The translations under genes and the position numbers were made by a program. From contig NZ_JBLWFI010000001.1 of the NCBI RefSeq assembly GCF_048898065.1, forward strand, positions 930,001 to 994,000: a stretch of DNA of 64,000 nt, read 5' to 3'. Numbering within the stretch: position 1 is the first letter of the stretch; each line of letters opens with the position of its first letter. Shown in pieces: positions 1 to 8,806 of this stretch. The DNA comes from Tepidibacillus_B infernus. Its GTDB lineage: Bacteria > Bacillota > Bacilli > Tepidibacillales > Tepidibacillaceae. The notes under the pieces are model-generated. The model was not told where the DNA came from. It worked only from the letters and a program-made list of their open reading frames with translations, and ran no database searches.

Positions 1-7
1 CATCCAT
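1..7 (-). CDS. Start of a gene running off the left edge (partial)
   Basis: Only the ATG and the next codon (Met-Asp) are inside the window, preceded by a strong AGGAGGA ribosome binding site about 8 bases upstream. It lies downstream of, and on the same strand as, the CdaR-type regulator at 150-1310, separated by that gene's terminator. CdaR regulators usually sit beside glycerate kinase or sugar-acid permease genes, so that is the natural guess, but the protein cannot be identified from two residues. Confidence 0.6.
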
Positions 8-56
8 GTTTTGACTCCTCCTAAAGTATTTTTATGATGATTAGTTCAATTACCAT

Positions 57-70
57 TGTAAGCGGTTCCT
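57..70. promoter_or_regulatory. Possible CcpA catabolite-responsive element (cre)
   Basis: TGTAAGCGGTTCCT matches 12 of 14 positions of the Gram-positive cre consensus TGWAANCGNTNWCA. It lies about 50 bases upstream of the gene that begins at position 7 on the minus strand, a plausible place for carbon-catabolite control of a sugar-acid gene. Two mismatches in the right half keep this tentative. Confidence 0.3.
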
Positions 71-99
71 TGCCAATTAACATCATTCATACAACAAAA

Positions 100-134
100 A
101 ATAACCAAAAAAACAAGCCGTTTTTTTGGTTATT
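100..134 (-). terminator. Rho-independent terminator of the CdaR-type gene
   Basis: A perfect 15-bp inverted repeat (100-114 with 120-134) with a five-base loop and A/T-rich arms sits just past the stop of the gene at 150. Its T-rich arm would end the leftward transcript. Confidence 0.75.
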
Positions 135-149
135 TGCATAAATAATGCT

Positions 150-1310
150 TTATTTTGAATTTAACAAATTTAATAACATTGAGATATATAAGTCTATTAA
201 ATCTTTTAGTTTTTTGGGATCTTTACCTGTCATTTCTTTTATTTTTTCGAGGCGATAATGTAGAGTATTTCGATGAATAAATAACTTCTCTGCTGTATGA
301 TTAACTTCACCGTTCTCTTCAATAAATACTTTTAATGTTTGTTGAAGTTCACCCTTTTTGTCATTTTGAACAATTCTTTGATAAACTTCAAATAGTGGAT
401 GTTTTAATGTTTTTGGTAGATCCACTAATAAGGTAGGAAAACCCATCTCTTGATAAGAATAAATATCGATATCAGGAAATAAATGTTTCCCAACTTCTAA
501 TGTTTTCATTGCCTCATGATAGGATAAAGATAGTCCCGCTATTTCAGGATAATACGATCCTATGCTCATGGTTGTCTTGACCTTTGATAATTGGAAGATA
601 CGTGATCCCCATGAACGCAATTGTTGCAGTGTTTGTCCTTCATTCCATTGATCATCATTTAATTTAATTTTTTTAAACAGGATAATATCAGTGGTATACC
701 CCAGTGCCATTAAGTCATCATTATCTAGCAAATTTTGAAGGGTAGAGACTACTTTTTTCCTTCTACTCAATAATTCCTTTTCAGATAACTGATTAACCTT
801 TATTTCAATAATGACTGCCACTCTAGGTATTTGAAATGAAATTCCAAGAATCTTTGCCCTTTCAAGAAACCATGGATCTGTTTCAAGATTGCCAACTACA
901 ATCTGATGAATGACTTCCTCTTTTAATCTTTGATCCCACTGAATTTGCTCTAAAAGAAAGGCCTGTTCTAGAATCATTTCTGCAGCCATTTTAACTAATT
1001 CTCCATAGCCTCGTATTTCCTCTGGGCGGCCAGTAATTCCAACTACACCAACAATTTCGTTTCTAAAAAAGATCGGAAGATTTACTCCTGGCTTTGCTCC
1101 TTTTAGATAGTTCGCCTTTACTTCATCGATTTCAACCACAGATTGACTTTTGATTACAGCAACTGCGCCATCGTGGATTTGATTGATCCTTTCTTTTTCT
1201 CCAGAACCAATAATAACTCCTTTTTCATTCATCACATTGATATTTCGGTGAATGATATTCATGGTTCGATCAACAATTTGTTCAGCTAGTTCATGATTAA
1301 GAAAAATCAT
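150..1310 (-). CDS. CdaR/PucR-type sugar-diacid transcriptional regulator
   Basis: 386 residues, the usual length for CdaR (sugar diacid recognition) regulators. The N-terminal ~135 residues form the diacid-sensing domain (LAEQIVDRTMNIIHRNINVM, then a GITGRPEEI motif). The C-terminus carries a PucR-type helix-turn-helix with the hallmark HRNTLHYRLEKI around residue 350. The ATG follows a GGGAGGAATGAA ribosome binding site. In known systems this family activates glycerate or glucarate use genes in response to the sugar acid. Its likely target is the gene starting at position 7, which has a cre-like site in front. The upstream neighbour is an M32 carboxypeptidase 36 bp away on the same strand, so the two may be co-transcribed. 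Family assignment is firm; the effector is not known. Confidence 0.85.
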   Translation of the reverse strand: MIFLNHELAEQIVDRTMNIIHRNINVMNEKGVIIGSGEKERINQIHDGAVAVIKSQSVVEIDEVKANYLKGAKPGVNLPIFFRNEIVGVVGITGRPEEIRGYGELVKMAAEMILEQAFLLEQIQWDQRLKEEVIHQIVVGNLETDPWFLERAKILGISFQIPRVAVIIEIKVNQLSEKELLSRRKKVVSTLQNLLDNDDLMALGYTTDIILFKKIKLNDDQWNEGQTLQQLRSWGSRIFQLSKVKTTMSIGSYYPEIAGLSLSYHEAMKTLEVGKHLFPDIDIYSYQEMGFPTLLVDLPKTLKHPLFEVYQRIVQNDKKGELQQTLKVFIEENGEVNHTAEKLFIHRNTLHYRLEKIKEMTGKDPKKLKDLIDLYISMLLNLLNSK

Positions 1311-1346
1311 TTCATTCCTCCCACAACCATTTAAAAGAAAAAAGGG

Positions 1347-2855
1347 CTAGACTTGGTAGATATCTTTTACTTTCTCGGTTAAATATTCAATTAAATATTT
1401 CGCATTTAAACTCTCATGGGTTACATCTTTTAACAGTTCGTTTGGTGTTTTAGCTTTACCAAAACGGTGAATCTTATCGTCTAACCAATTTTTGATTGGG
1501 ATTAAATCCCCTTTTTGCAATAATTCATTAAAATTTGGTAACTCTAATTTAAGTTGATGATAAAATTGTGCAGCATAGATATTACCTAATGCATAGGTTG
1601 GAAAATAACCAATCATCCCTCCAGACCAATGCACATCTTGTAATACTCCCTCCGCATCGGTATTAGGAACAATCCCTAAATATTCCTGCATTTTTTCTTT
1701 CCAAATCGTGGGCAGTTCTTCTACTTGTATCGTTCCATTGATCAGTCCTTTTTCAATTTCATAACGGATCATAATGTGAAAATTATATGTAAGTTCATCC
1801 GCCTCAGTTCGAATCAATGAAGGTTTCATTTCATTAACCGCTCTATAAAAATCTTCTTTTGTGATATTTCCTAATTGTTCAGGGAAATAAGAAATCAAAT
1901 CTTCATAATAGGTATCCCAGAAAAGAGAGCTTCGTCCAATCATATTTTCCCAAAAACGAGATTGAGATTCATGAATCCCCATTGAACTTCCTTCTGCCAA
2001 AGGTGTTTTTTCCAAATCTTTTGAGATATTTTGCTCATATTGCGCATGTCCACCTTCATGCATGGTTCCGAATAATGCGATGGTTAGATCATTTTTCTCA
2101 AACTTGGTTGTTACCCTTGCATCACCACGATTTAATGTGATTTGGAAGGGATGAACCGTTTCATCAAGCCTACCAGCTTCAAAATCGTAACCCATTTTCC
2201 TTAAAATAAATTGGCACAGTTCTTTTTGTTGATGGGGATCATACTCTTTTTTCAAAAAGCTTGTATCGACGGGGGAGGCTTTGGCTACCTTTTGTATTAA
2301 TGGAACCAATGCATCTCTTAAATCTTTAAAAATTGGATCAAGTTGTTCAACTGTCATTCCTGGTTCATATTGGTCTAATAAGGCATTGTATTTATTTCCT
2401 TCATAACCCCAAAGTTCAATAAATTCTTGGTTAAATTTTACTATTTTCTCTAGATATGGTTTAAATAAAGAGAAATCATTCTTTTTCTTTGCTTCCTCCC
2501 AAACAGACTCTGCATTAGAGACGAGGACAACATATTCTTGGTATTTGTCTTTTGGAATTTTCTTATCTCGATCAAATTCTTTCTTTAATAAGCGAACAGA
2601 TTTTAGTGTGATTTGATCAATTTCATCCTCATATTCTGACAATTGATTTAATAACTGTTCCATTTCTGAAGACGTTTTCATTTGGAAAACTTCTGAAGAT
2701 AAAATACCTATGACTTCAGAACGTCCTTCTACTCCATTTTTAGGTGCCCCTGTTCTTAAATCCCAATACATCACATTGATTGCTTCATTGTACGACTTTA
2801 TCTTTTTTACAAGTTCGTAAAATCTTTTTACCTGTTCTTCAATCTTGCTTGACAC
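1347..2855 (-). CDS. Thermostable carboxypeptidase 1 (peptidase family M32)
   Basis: About 502 residues, the usual length of M32 (Taq/Pfu-type) zinc carboxypeptidases. The zinc motif HEGGH is visible in the middle (TMHEGGHAQYEQ) and is followed by the family's ESQSRFWENMIGR helix and the MIRYEIE segment. The enzyme removes C-terminal residues from peptides in the cytoplasm. I chose the GTG at 2855 because the more upstream GTG at 2864 is itself part of the GAGGTGA ribosome binding site. It fits the peptide-catabolism theme of the neighbouring pcp, dppA and peptide-binding lipoprotein genes, although a terminator and about 340 bp separate it from pcp. The cytoplasmic role is known for the family; exact specificity is not predictable. 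Confidence 0.92.
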   Translation of the reverse strand: MSSKIEEQVKRFYELVKKIKSYNEAINVMYWDLRTGAPKNGVEGRSEVIGILSSEVFQMKTSSEMEQLLNQLSEYEDEIDQITLKSVRLLKKEFDRDKKIPKDKYQEYVVLVSNAESVWEEAKKKNDFSLFKPYLEKIVKFNQEFIELWGYEGNKYNALLDQYEPGMTVEQLDPIFKDLRDALVPLIQKVAKASPVDTSFLKKEYDPHQQKELCQFILRKMGYDFEAGRLDETVHPFQITLNRGDARVTTKFEKNDLTIALFGTMHEGGHAQYEQNISKDLEKTPLAEGSSMGIHESQSRFWENMIGRSSLFWDTYYEDLISYFPEQLGNITKEDFYRAVNEMKPSLIRTEADELTYNFHIMIRYEIEKGLINGTIQVEELPTIWKEKMQEYLGIVPNTDAEGVLQDVHWSGGMIGYFPTYALGNIYAAQFYHQLKLELPNFNELLQKGDLIPIKNWLDDKIHRFGKAKTPNELLKDVTHESLNAKYLIEYLTEKVKDIYQV

Positions 2856-2909
2856 ATATTTCACCTCTATCTTTATTTTCTTCTATTTTCCATGATTTAA
2901 CTGTGAAAT

Positions 2910-3093
2910 TCAAGTGTAATTGCACACTTCATTGATATATTCCTGACGATATTCTTCATAGCAATTAACACGACAGTTCCGTCTTCAAGTATTATCATTG
3001 TCTTGATATTTAATAGCCCATCAACCGTTGCTTGAGCTGAGGAAATTCTTCCACTCTAATTGGGTAGTGAAATCGCTTTTTCCAAATAAAGAA
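2910..3093 (-). pseudogene. Possible decayed coding remnant
   Basis: This part of the 283-bp gap between the M32 gene and the pcp terminator reads on the minus strand as two short protein-like pieces in different frames. One is RFHYPIRVEEFPQLKQRL ending at 3010. The other is CRVNCYEEYRQEYINEVCN ending at 2910. A GGAGG motif lies upstream at about 3091-3095. I recognise no family. Composition looks coding-like, but the pieces are short and the call is weak. Confidence 0.2.
2912..2929. promoter_or_regulatory. Short palindrome upstream of the M32 gene
   Basis: AAGTGT and ACACTT form a perfect 6-bp inverted repeat with a six-base spacer, about 57 bases upstream of the chosen M32 start. It could be an operator. 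It also overlaps the decayed coding remnant described at 2910-3093, so chance is possible. Confidence 0.25.
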
Positions 3094-3138
3094 ACCTCCG
3101 CTAGTTCGTCATTTTGATTTTACTTCTTTCTAATAATG

Positions 3139-3167
3139 AAAAAGAGTCGGTTTTTCCGACTCTTTTA
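3139..3167 (-). terminator. Terminator of the dppA-SBP-pcp operon
   Basis: An 11-bp stem (AAAAGAGTCGG with CCGACTCTTTT) with a five-T loop lies about 30 bp beyond the pcp stop. The flanking A/T tracts mean it could work in both directions. Confidence 0.75.
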
Positions 3168-3196
3168 TAGGAACCTATTTGAATCAATTTCAATGT

Positions 3197-3796
3197 TTAC
3201 AAAACATTGATGATCAACTCGATTGCCTTAACTAAGTCATGTTGATGCCAACTTGGTAAAGAACGATTTTTGAGCGCTAAATCATGAGAAGCAGGCACAT
3301 GAACAAATCCAGAACGTGTAGAAAGACCTTCTTTTGCTATTTTGTGTAACATACTATACATGACATGATTGCACAAATAGGTACCAGCACTATTTGATAT
3401 TTCTGCAGGATATCCTTCTGCAACCAAAGTATCTACTATTCTTCTGATTGGTAATGTAGAAAAATAGGCAGCAGGACCTTCTTGCTCTATAGGTTGATCT
3501 TGCATGATAACTCCTTTATTATCTGCAGCCCCATCATTACAATTAATAGCGATACGTTCAGGTGTAATTCGGTTTCTTCCAGCAGCAAGTCCTAATGAAA
3601 TGACAACATCTGGTTTTTCTTTATCAAAAACCCTAAATAAAACCTTTGCCGCTTCTGCAAAATCTACAGGAAGAACCTGTTCAATTACTAAATATTGGTT
3701 AATTACCTTTCCTTTTAATTCTTTAACAATTTCTTCTGTTGGATTGATTGGATTATCCAAAAACGGTTCAAATCCAGTTAGCAGTAATTTCTTCAT
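3197..3796 (-). CDS. pcp: Pyrrolidone-carboxylate peptidase (pyroglutamyl peptidase I, family C15)
   Basis: 199 residues, the normal length. It removes N-terminal pyroglutamate from peptides in the cytoplasm. The N-terminal LLTGFEPFLDNPINPTEE signature is intact. The three catalytic positions are visible: Glu in GRNRITPERIAIN, Cys in SAGTYLCNHVMY and His in FVHVPASHD. It is the last gene of a leftward operon (dppA, peptide-binding lipoprotein, pcp; 13-bp gap to its upstream neighbour) that ends in the hairpin at 3139-3167. The set suggests uptake of peptides followed by trimming of blocked ends. Confidence 0.95.
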   Translation of the reverse strand: MKKLLLTGFEPFLDNPINPTEEIVKELKGKVINQYLVIEQVLPVDFAEAAKVLFRVFDKEKPDVVISLGLAAGRNRITPERIAINCNDGAADNKGVIMQDQPIEQEGPAAYFSTLPIRRIVDTLVAEGYPAEISNSAGTYLCNHVMYSMLHKIAKEGLSTRSGFVHVPASHDLALKNRSLPSWHQHDLVKAIELIINVL

Positions 3797-3809
3797 TTTC
3801 TACTTTCCT

Positions 3810-5444
3810 TTATTCAGCAATTTTTTTTGCCCAACGGACATTTGGATAGCGGTTATAAGGATACACAATTCCCTCAAACTTTTTCGATGTGAGATAATTA
3901 TTGGAATAGAAGTAGATTGGCATGAATGGAAGTTCTTGCATCAATACTTCTTCTGCTTGATGTAAATATTCCATCCGTTTGGTCTGATCTTGTTCTACTT
4001 TTCCTTTATGTAATAAATCATCATATTTCTCACTTATCCATAATGTTCTATTATTAGGACTATCACCTAGAAAATAATCCAGAATGACAGATGGATCTAA
4101 GAAAATTCCAACCCAACCCATGCGAGCCATTTGAAAGTCAGATGAATTTGTTCTTTCCAAATAGGCTTTCCATTCCTGATTTTCTAAAGTAATTTCAATC
4201 CCTAAGTTTTTCTTAAGCATATCCTGAATTGCTTCTGCAATCTTCTTGTGATTTTCAGAGGTGTTATAAATTAAAGTCACCTCAGGAAACTTTGTCCAAC
4301 CTTCTTCTTGCATTGCTTCTTGGATTAATTGTTTTGCTTTTTCTAAGTCTTTCTTTAAATAAGCTTCTTTTTGTGCACGAAAATCTTCTCCTGAAGGCGT
4401 TTTAACACCATAAGGAACAAAGGCGTATGCTGGTGTTTCACCAGATAATGTAATATGATTAGTAATGGCTTCTCGGTCTATTGCTAAGTTAAAAGCCTCT
4501 CGTACTTTTGGATTATTAAATGGTTCCTTTTTGACATTAAACATAAACATATAGGTTCCAAATAAAGGTGTGATTTTAAATTCCTCATTTGATTTTTCAG
4601 TTTGAATCGCATCAGCGGGAATACTTTGAATCAAGTCAATTTGTCCACCTTTATACATTTGATAATAGGTGGTGGCTTGATTGATCATCACCCATGTTAC
4701 TTTTTCCATTGTGATTTCATTTTTGTTATAGTACTGATCATTCTTTTCGATCACTACTTCTGAGTCATGGATCCAACTAGTTAACTTGTAAGCACCATTG
4801 CTCACCAAAGTTTCCGCTTCTGCTGCCCAATCTTTATTCTCTTCAACAAGAGATTTTTTCACAGGGAAGTAAACCCAAAATGTTAACATTTTATCAAAAA
4901 AACCAACTGGCTCTTCTAATTCCACGACTAATGTATGGTCATCTATCGCTTTTACTCCAACTTGATCTACAGTTGCCTCTCCACTATTATACGCTTCTGC
5001 CCCTTTAATGTAATATAAATAAAAAGCAAAATCACTTGCAGTCTCTGGGTTTAGAACACGTTTCCAAGCATATTCAAAATCATATGCTGTTAGTGGATCT
5101 CCATCTGACCATTTTGCATCATCACGAATGGTGATGGTATAAGTTTTCCCATCTTCAGAAACTTGAACATCTTTGGCTGCTCCTTTGACTATATCACCAT
5201 TTTTGTCTGTGGTATATAGACCCTCAAAAAGATGTTCAATTACCCAACCTGAAGTAGTATCGGTTGCTAATGCTGGATCTAAAGTCGGCGGTTCACTCAT
5301 TGCATTTAACGTAATCTCTTGTTTAATATTGTTTGTGGTACTTCCTGTTTCTGAAGATGTTTGCTTGGCAGTATTTCCACATGCAGTTAAAACTGGAACA
5401 ACGAATAAAACGATAACTAAGAATGAAAATAATAACCTTTTCAA
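3810..5444 (-). CDS. Peptide ABC transporter substrate-binding lipoprotein (OppA/DppE family)
   Basis: About 544 residues. A lipoprotein signal (RLLFSFLVIVLFVVPVLTACGN, Cys about 21 residues from the start) is followed by the family 5 solute-binding fold: LNAMSEPPTLDPALATDTTS, then SDGDPLTAYDFEYAWKRV. It should bind oligopeptides at the outer membrane face. I chose the TTG at 5444: it lies 8 bases after GGAGG, whereas the ATG at 5471 would be upstream of that ribosome binding site. No permease or ATPase genes are adjacent, so it must use a transporter encoded elsewhere. It is cotranscribed with dppA and pcp (37-bp and 13-bp gaps). Confidence 0.92.
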   Translation of the reverse strand: MKRLLFSFLVIVLFVVPVLTACGNTAKQTSSETGSTTNNIKQEITLNAMSEPPTLDPALATDTTSGWVIEHLFEGLYTTDKNGDIVKGAAKDVQVSEDGKTYTITIRDDAKWSDGDPLTAYDFEYAWKRVLNPETASDFAFYLYYIKGAEAYNSGEATVDQVGVKAIDDHTLVVELEEPVGFFDKMLTFWVYFPVKKSLVEENKDWAAEAETLVSNGAYKLTSWIHDSEVVIEKNDQYYNKNEITMEKVTWVMINQATTYYQMYKGGQIDLIQSIPADAIQTEKSNEEFKITPLFGTYMFMFNVKKEPFNNPKVREAFNLAIDREAITNHITLSGETPAYAFVPYGVKTPSGEDFRAQKEAYLKKDLEKAKQLIQEAMQEEGWTKFPEVTLIYNTSENHKKIAEAIQDMLKKNLGIEITLENQEWKAYLERTNSSDFQMARMGWVGIFLDPSVILDYFLGDSPNNRTLWISEKYDDLLHKGKVEQDQTKRMEYLHQAEEVLMQELPFMPIYFYSNNYLTSKKFEGIVYPYNRYPNVRWAKKIAE

Positions 5445-5480
5445 TTGATTTTCCTCCTCTTTTTTATTCATTTATTTAGT

Positions 5481-6329
5481 TTAAGCATTGGCATGTCCTA
5501 AAACCCCATTTGTTGCTGACATACCAATGATCACTAATCCCCACATCATTTTGTATGCTGTTACATAATCATCACAAGTAAAGCGAATGGTTTTAGGGTT
5601 TACTAATTCAACTGAAGGGATCGTTGTTGTCATTAGTGCTTGATTGCTCCCCTTAAACTCAATTTCAAATATAACTGGACCTTGGACAACATATGGTTTG
5701 ATTTGGCTTGCATTTTTTACAGCATTTTTAGCTTTTTTCCTTATCAATTCGTGAGCATTATCCGGTGATAATAATTCCGCAGCAAAACGGTCAATTCCAC
5801 GCTTAACAATAGCTGTTTCAACATTGGGTAATGTGTCTTTTACTTCTGAGGTTACTATGTCATCCCCTGTAACAAGTAGAACTGGAACTTTATAAAATCC
5901 TGCAACACCAGCATTTAATTCACTTTCTCCTACTACCTTACCATTGATTCGCATTTCATTTACAGCTACCCCTGCCAAGGTATGACTAATCACAGAACGT
6001 TCGGAACCACCTTCCCGCCCATGATAGCCAACAAAGAATACACCATCAAAACTATCATCAATACCTTCCATTTGGCACATGACGCGATTATTTCCAGAAA
6101 TTAAGCGAGCCCTTGGGTCAAGATCCTCAATCAGAATATTTGACATATTTCCATGACCATCCGCTACTACTACTTCTGTTGCTCCCCCTTGAAAGGCACC
6201 TTCTATTGCTGCATTTACATCCTGTGTCATTAGTTTGCGAAAACGATGATACTCATCATTTTTCTTCAATTGCATGTTTGTCGCTACACCTGAAATCCCT
6301 TCCATGTCGACTGAAATATAGATTTTCAT
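5481..6329 (-). CDS. dppA: D-aminopeptidase DppA (peptidase family M55)
   Basis: 282 residues, close to B. subtilis DppA (about 274). The zinc-binding N-terminus MKIYISVDMEGISGV (Asp and Glu ligands) is intact, followed by VVADGHGNMSN and FVGYHGREG with the expected histidines. DppA is a decameric cytoplasmic zinc aminopeptidase acting on D-Ala-containing peptides such as cell-wall fragments. In B. subtilis it heads dppABCDE. Here the permease and ATPase genes are absent and only a binding lipoprotein and pcp follow, so the operon looks like a reduced peptide-recycling unit. Confidence 0.93.
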   Translation of the reverse strand: MKIYISVDMEGISGVATNMQLKKNDEYHRFRKLMTQDVNAAIEGAFQGGATEVVVADGHGNMSNILIEDLDPRARLISGNNRVMCQMEGIDDSFDGVFFVGYHGREGGSERSVISHTLAGVAVNEMRINGKVVGESELNAGVAGFYKVPVLLVTGDDIVTSEVKDTLPNVETAIVKRGIDRFAAELLSPDNAHELIRKKAKNAVKNASQIKPYVVQGPVIFEIEFKGSNQALMTTTIPSVELVNPKTIRFTCDDYVTAYKMMWGLVIIGMSATNGVLGHANA

Positions 6330-6546
6330 GATCCTACTCCCTTTCTAAAATTCAATTTTTGTATTTTCATCTAAAGTTATTTTTTATCATTGGATGAGCA
6401 ATCAAACTGAAGTCCATCATCTTTATTCCTACCCCTGCACCAAGTTTTAAACTATATCATCTCTTTCCGCTTCTTCTTTGATAGTAGCCTCAATATCAAT
6501 ATACAATTGTTGTTAAGAACATTAAAAATGGCTTAAAAAACATACC

Positions 6547-6999
6547 TTATAGATACTCGAATGAATTTTTATATACCTCGAGTTGAACCATTACATTCAC
6601 ATGCATAATTCCTGCAATTCTATTAACCTTTTTTAGCGTCTCTGTTAATTCCTCATAGGTATGTACATTAACTTGAGTAAGCAACTGAAATTCCCCAGAA
6701 ACAAAAGAAATGTATCGGATTTCTCGAAAAGACCGAAGTTCATCAATCACATGATCAAGCGTATTTGGCTGCACGCTTATTTGAATAATTGCTCCCGTTT
6801 TGACCCCAAGAGAAATTGGATTTACTATTCCTACAACCTCAAGAATTTGGTTCTCAACAAGGTTCTTATATCTTACACGTATTGTTTTTTCTGATACATT
6901 TAATTGATTTGCAATCTCTGTAAAAGCCATTCTTCCATCCTTCGATAGAAGCTTAATCATTTCTTTATCCAGTTCATCTAAAGTATATGTTTGCACCAT
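6547..6999 (-). CDS. Lrp/AsnC-family transcriptional regulator
   Basis: About 150 residues with the classic layout. An N-terminal helix-turn-helix (LDELDKEMIKLLSKDGRMAF, then NVSEKTIRVRYKNL) is followed by an effector-binding RAM domain. Such proteins form octamers that sense amino acids or other small metabolites. The ATG at 6999 is preferred over the in-frame TTG at 7017 because GGAGAGG lies between them at good spacing. It reads in the same direction as the dppA operon, about 218 bp upstream of dppA, and is the obvious candidate regulator; this is inference from position. Confidence 0.88.
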   Translation of the reverse strand: MVQTYTLDELDKEMIKLLSKDGRMAFTEIANQLNVSEKTIRVRYKNLVENQILEVVGIVNPISLGVKTGAIIQISVQPNTLDHVIDELRSFREIRYISFVSGEFQLLTQVNVHTYEELTETLKKVNRIAGIMHVNVMVQLEVYKNSFEYL

Positions 7000-7383
7000 T
7001 CCATTTCCTCTCCTCAAACTATATTTTAAATTTTAGTAATGATATTAGGACTAATACATATAAAAAGTGGCTTATTTAATCAATAATTTGAAATTTTACT
7101 ACTGAATTTCGTAAAATATTTGATTGTTATTTTAATTTATAAAACTCTTAAAGACAATAGTTTTTTGAAAAATTATAAAAAAATAAATCCAACAAAAAAT
7201 GACACTAATTTCACGCAAACATTTGTGTGACTGCCCAGATCGCTCTTCAAGCTAATGTAAGGGATCATGGCGAAATTTGATTCTCCAACGTTAATGTAAA
7301 TTTTATATAAATTTAATGATGCAACCGATTCTTTTCGTTTAATTACATGATATGATAGGAAAAAAGGGACGTGGAGGAACTTT
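7000..7383. other. Intergenic region between divergent lrp-type and UMF1 transporter genes
   Basis: A 384-bp A/T-rich region holding both divergent promoters. A GTGGAGGAACTTT ribosome binding site precedes the rightward gene, and a TATGAT hexamer lies about 30 bp upstream of its start. Around 7210-7230 a short TCAC...GTGA inverted pair is present. I see no RNA gene or coding remnant that I would defend. Confidence 0.4.
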
Positions 7384-8661
7384 ATGGATAGAAAAAAGGC
7401 AATCTTTGGCTGGACCATGTATGATTGGGCAGATTCTGCATTTGCAACAACAATTATGGCCGCCGTTTTACCGATTTATTACACAGATATTGCAGGGATC
7501 TCACTAGAAAAGACGACAGCTACCGCTTATTGGGGATATACTCAATCGATTGCGATGTTGATTGTTGCAATTCTTGCCCCAATCTTAGGAGCTATATCTG
7601 ATTATACATGTTCCAAAAAACAGTTTTTACGAATTTTTGTCTATATGGGTGCGATTGCAACAAGTTTACTCTTTTTTACAGATAAAGGAGATTATCTCTT
7701 GGTTTCCTTTCTTTATATATTAGGAATGATCGGATTTTCCGGAGGAAACGTTTTTTACGATGCCTTTCTTCCTGAGATTGTTCCTTTAGAGGAAATGGAT
7801 AATGTTTCATCTAGAGGTTATGCATTTGGATATATTGGTGGAGGTTTCTTATTATTAGTTAATCTAACAATGATCCAAAAACCGGAATTATTTCATATTC
7901 CTGATGCTACGACAGCAACTCAACTCTCATTCTTAACTGTCGGTACTTGGTGGCTTATTTTTTCATTGCCCTTATTTAAATTTGTAAATGAAAAAAAGAC
8001 AGATCAACAAAACTCTACAAAGAAATCCTACCTAATTATTGGATTAAGTCGTGTGATAACGACTTTTAAAGAAATCAACCATTATAAGGAATTAGTAAAA
8101 TTCCTCATTGCTTTTTGGTTATATAATGACGGGATTAGTACGATTATCAAAATGGCAACCATTTATGGTAGAGAAATTGGGATTGGGACTTCAGATTTAA
8201 TTGCTGCCTTATTGATCACTCAGTTTGTTGGTATTCCCTTCTCTCTTTTATTTGGAAAATTAGCTAGGAAAATCGGTTCTAAGCAGTCTTTATACTTATC
8301 ATTATGGATTTATGTTATCATCGTCATTTTTGGTTATTTTATGACTTCGACTGTCCACTTTTATATCTTGGCTTCTGCTGTTGGTTTGGTTCAGGGAGGA
8401 AGTCAAGCCATCAGTCGTTCGATCTATGGCAGTTTGGTTCCAGTTCATCGAACTGCTGAATTCTTTGGCTTTTATGGAATCTCAAGCAAATTTGCTTCTA
8501 TATTCGGGCCTTTCCTTTTTGCTATTGTAGGTCAACTAACAGGCTCTAGTCGTTTTGGTATCGTTTCTCTCGTTTTATTCTTTGTCGTTGGAATATGGCT
8601 TTTAACCAAAGTAGACCTAAAAAAAGGCCAACAACAAGCAAAAGTAGTAAACTTGCTGTAG
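7384..8661 (+). CDS. MFS transporter, UMF1 (Atg22-like) family
   Basis: 425 residues with about 12 hydrophobic segments. The N-terminus FGWTMYDWADSAFATTIMA is the diagnostic motif of the bacterial UMF1/Atg22-like branch of the major facilitator superfamily, and a second half-repeat begins near LVKFLIAFWLYNDGISTI. The family includes the yeast vacuolar amino-acid effluxer Atg22; bacterial substrates are mostly unknown. A good ribosome binding site (GGAGG) is present. It is transcribed away from the Lrp-type regulator, hinting at control by amino acids, but that is inference. Confidence 0.88.
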   Translation: MDRKKAIFGWTMYDWADSAFATTIMAAVLPIYYTDIAGISLEKTTATAYWGYTQSIAMLIVAILAPILGAISDYTCSKKQFLRIFVYMGAIATSLLFFTDKGDYLLVSFLYILGMIGFSGGNVFYDAFLPEIVPLEEMDNVSSRGYAFGYIGGGFLLLVNLTMIQKPELFHIPDATTATQLSFLTVGTWWLIFSLPLFKFVNEKKTDQQNSTKKSYLIIGLSRVITTFKEINHYKELVKFLIAFWLYNDGISTIIKMATIYGREIGIGTSDLIAALLITQFVGIPFSLLFGKLARKIGSKQSLYLSLWIYVIIVIFGYFMTSTVHFYILASAVGLVQGGSQAISRSIYGSLVPVHRTAEFFGFYGISSKFASIFGPFLFAIVGQLTGSSRFGIVSLVLFFVVGIWLLTKVDLKKGQQQAKVVNLL

Positions 8662-8806
8662 CCTTTCAGAGTTTTGTAGAAAATAGTATTTTTTATTATA
8701 AAATTGTACTTTGTACCGTGCTCCTTTGCTCATTCCTTCTTATGATTTAATAAATAAGGTAAGAAAGGTAATCACAAAAGTCACCTTTTGTAAAAAGAAC
8801 AATTTT

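Noticed and set aside
7173..7418. 81-codon minus-strand frame in the lrp-UMF1 intergenic region
   Set aside because: It overlaps the start and promoter of the UMF1 transporter on the opposite strand and has no ribosome binding site.
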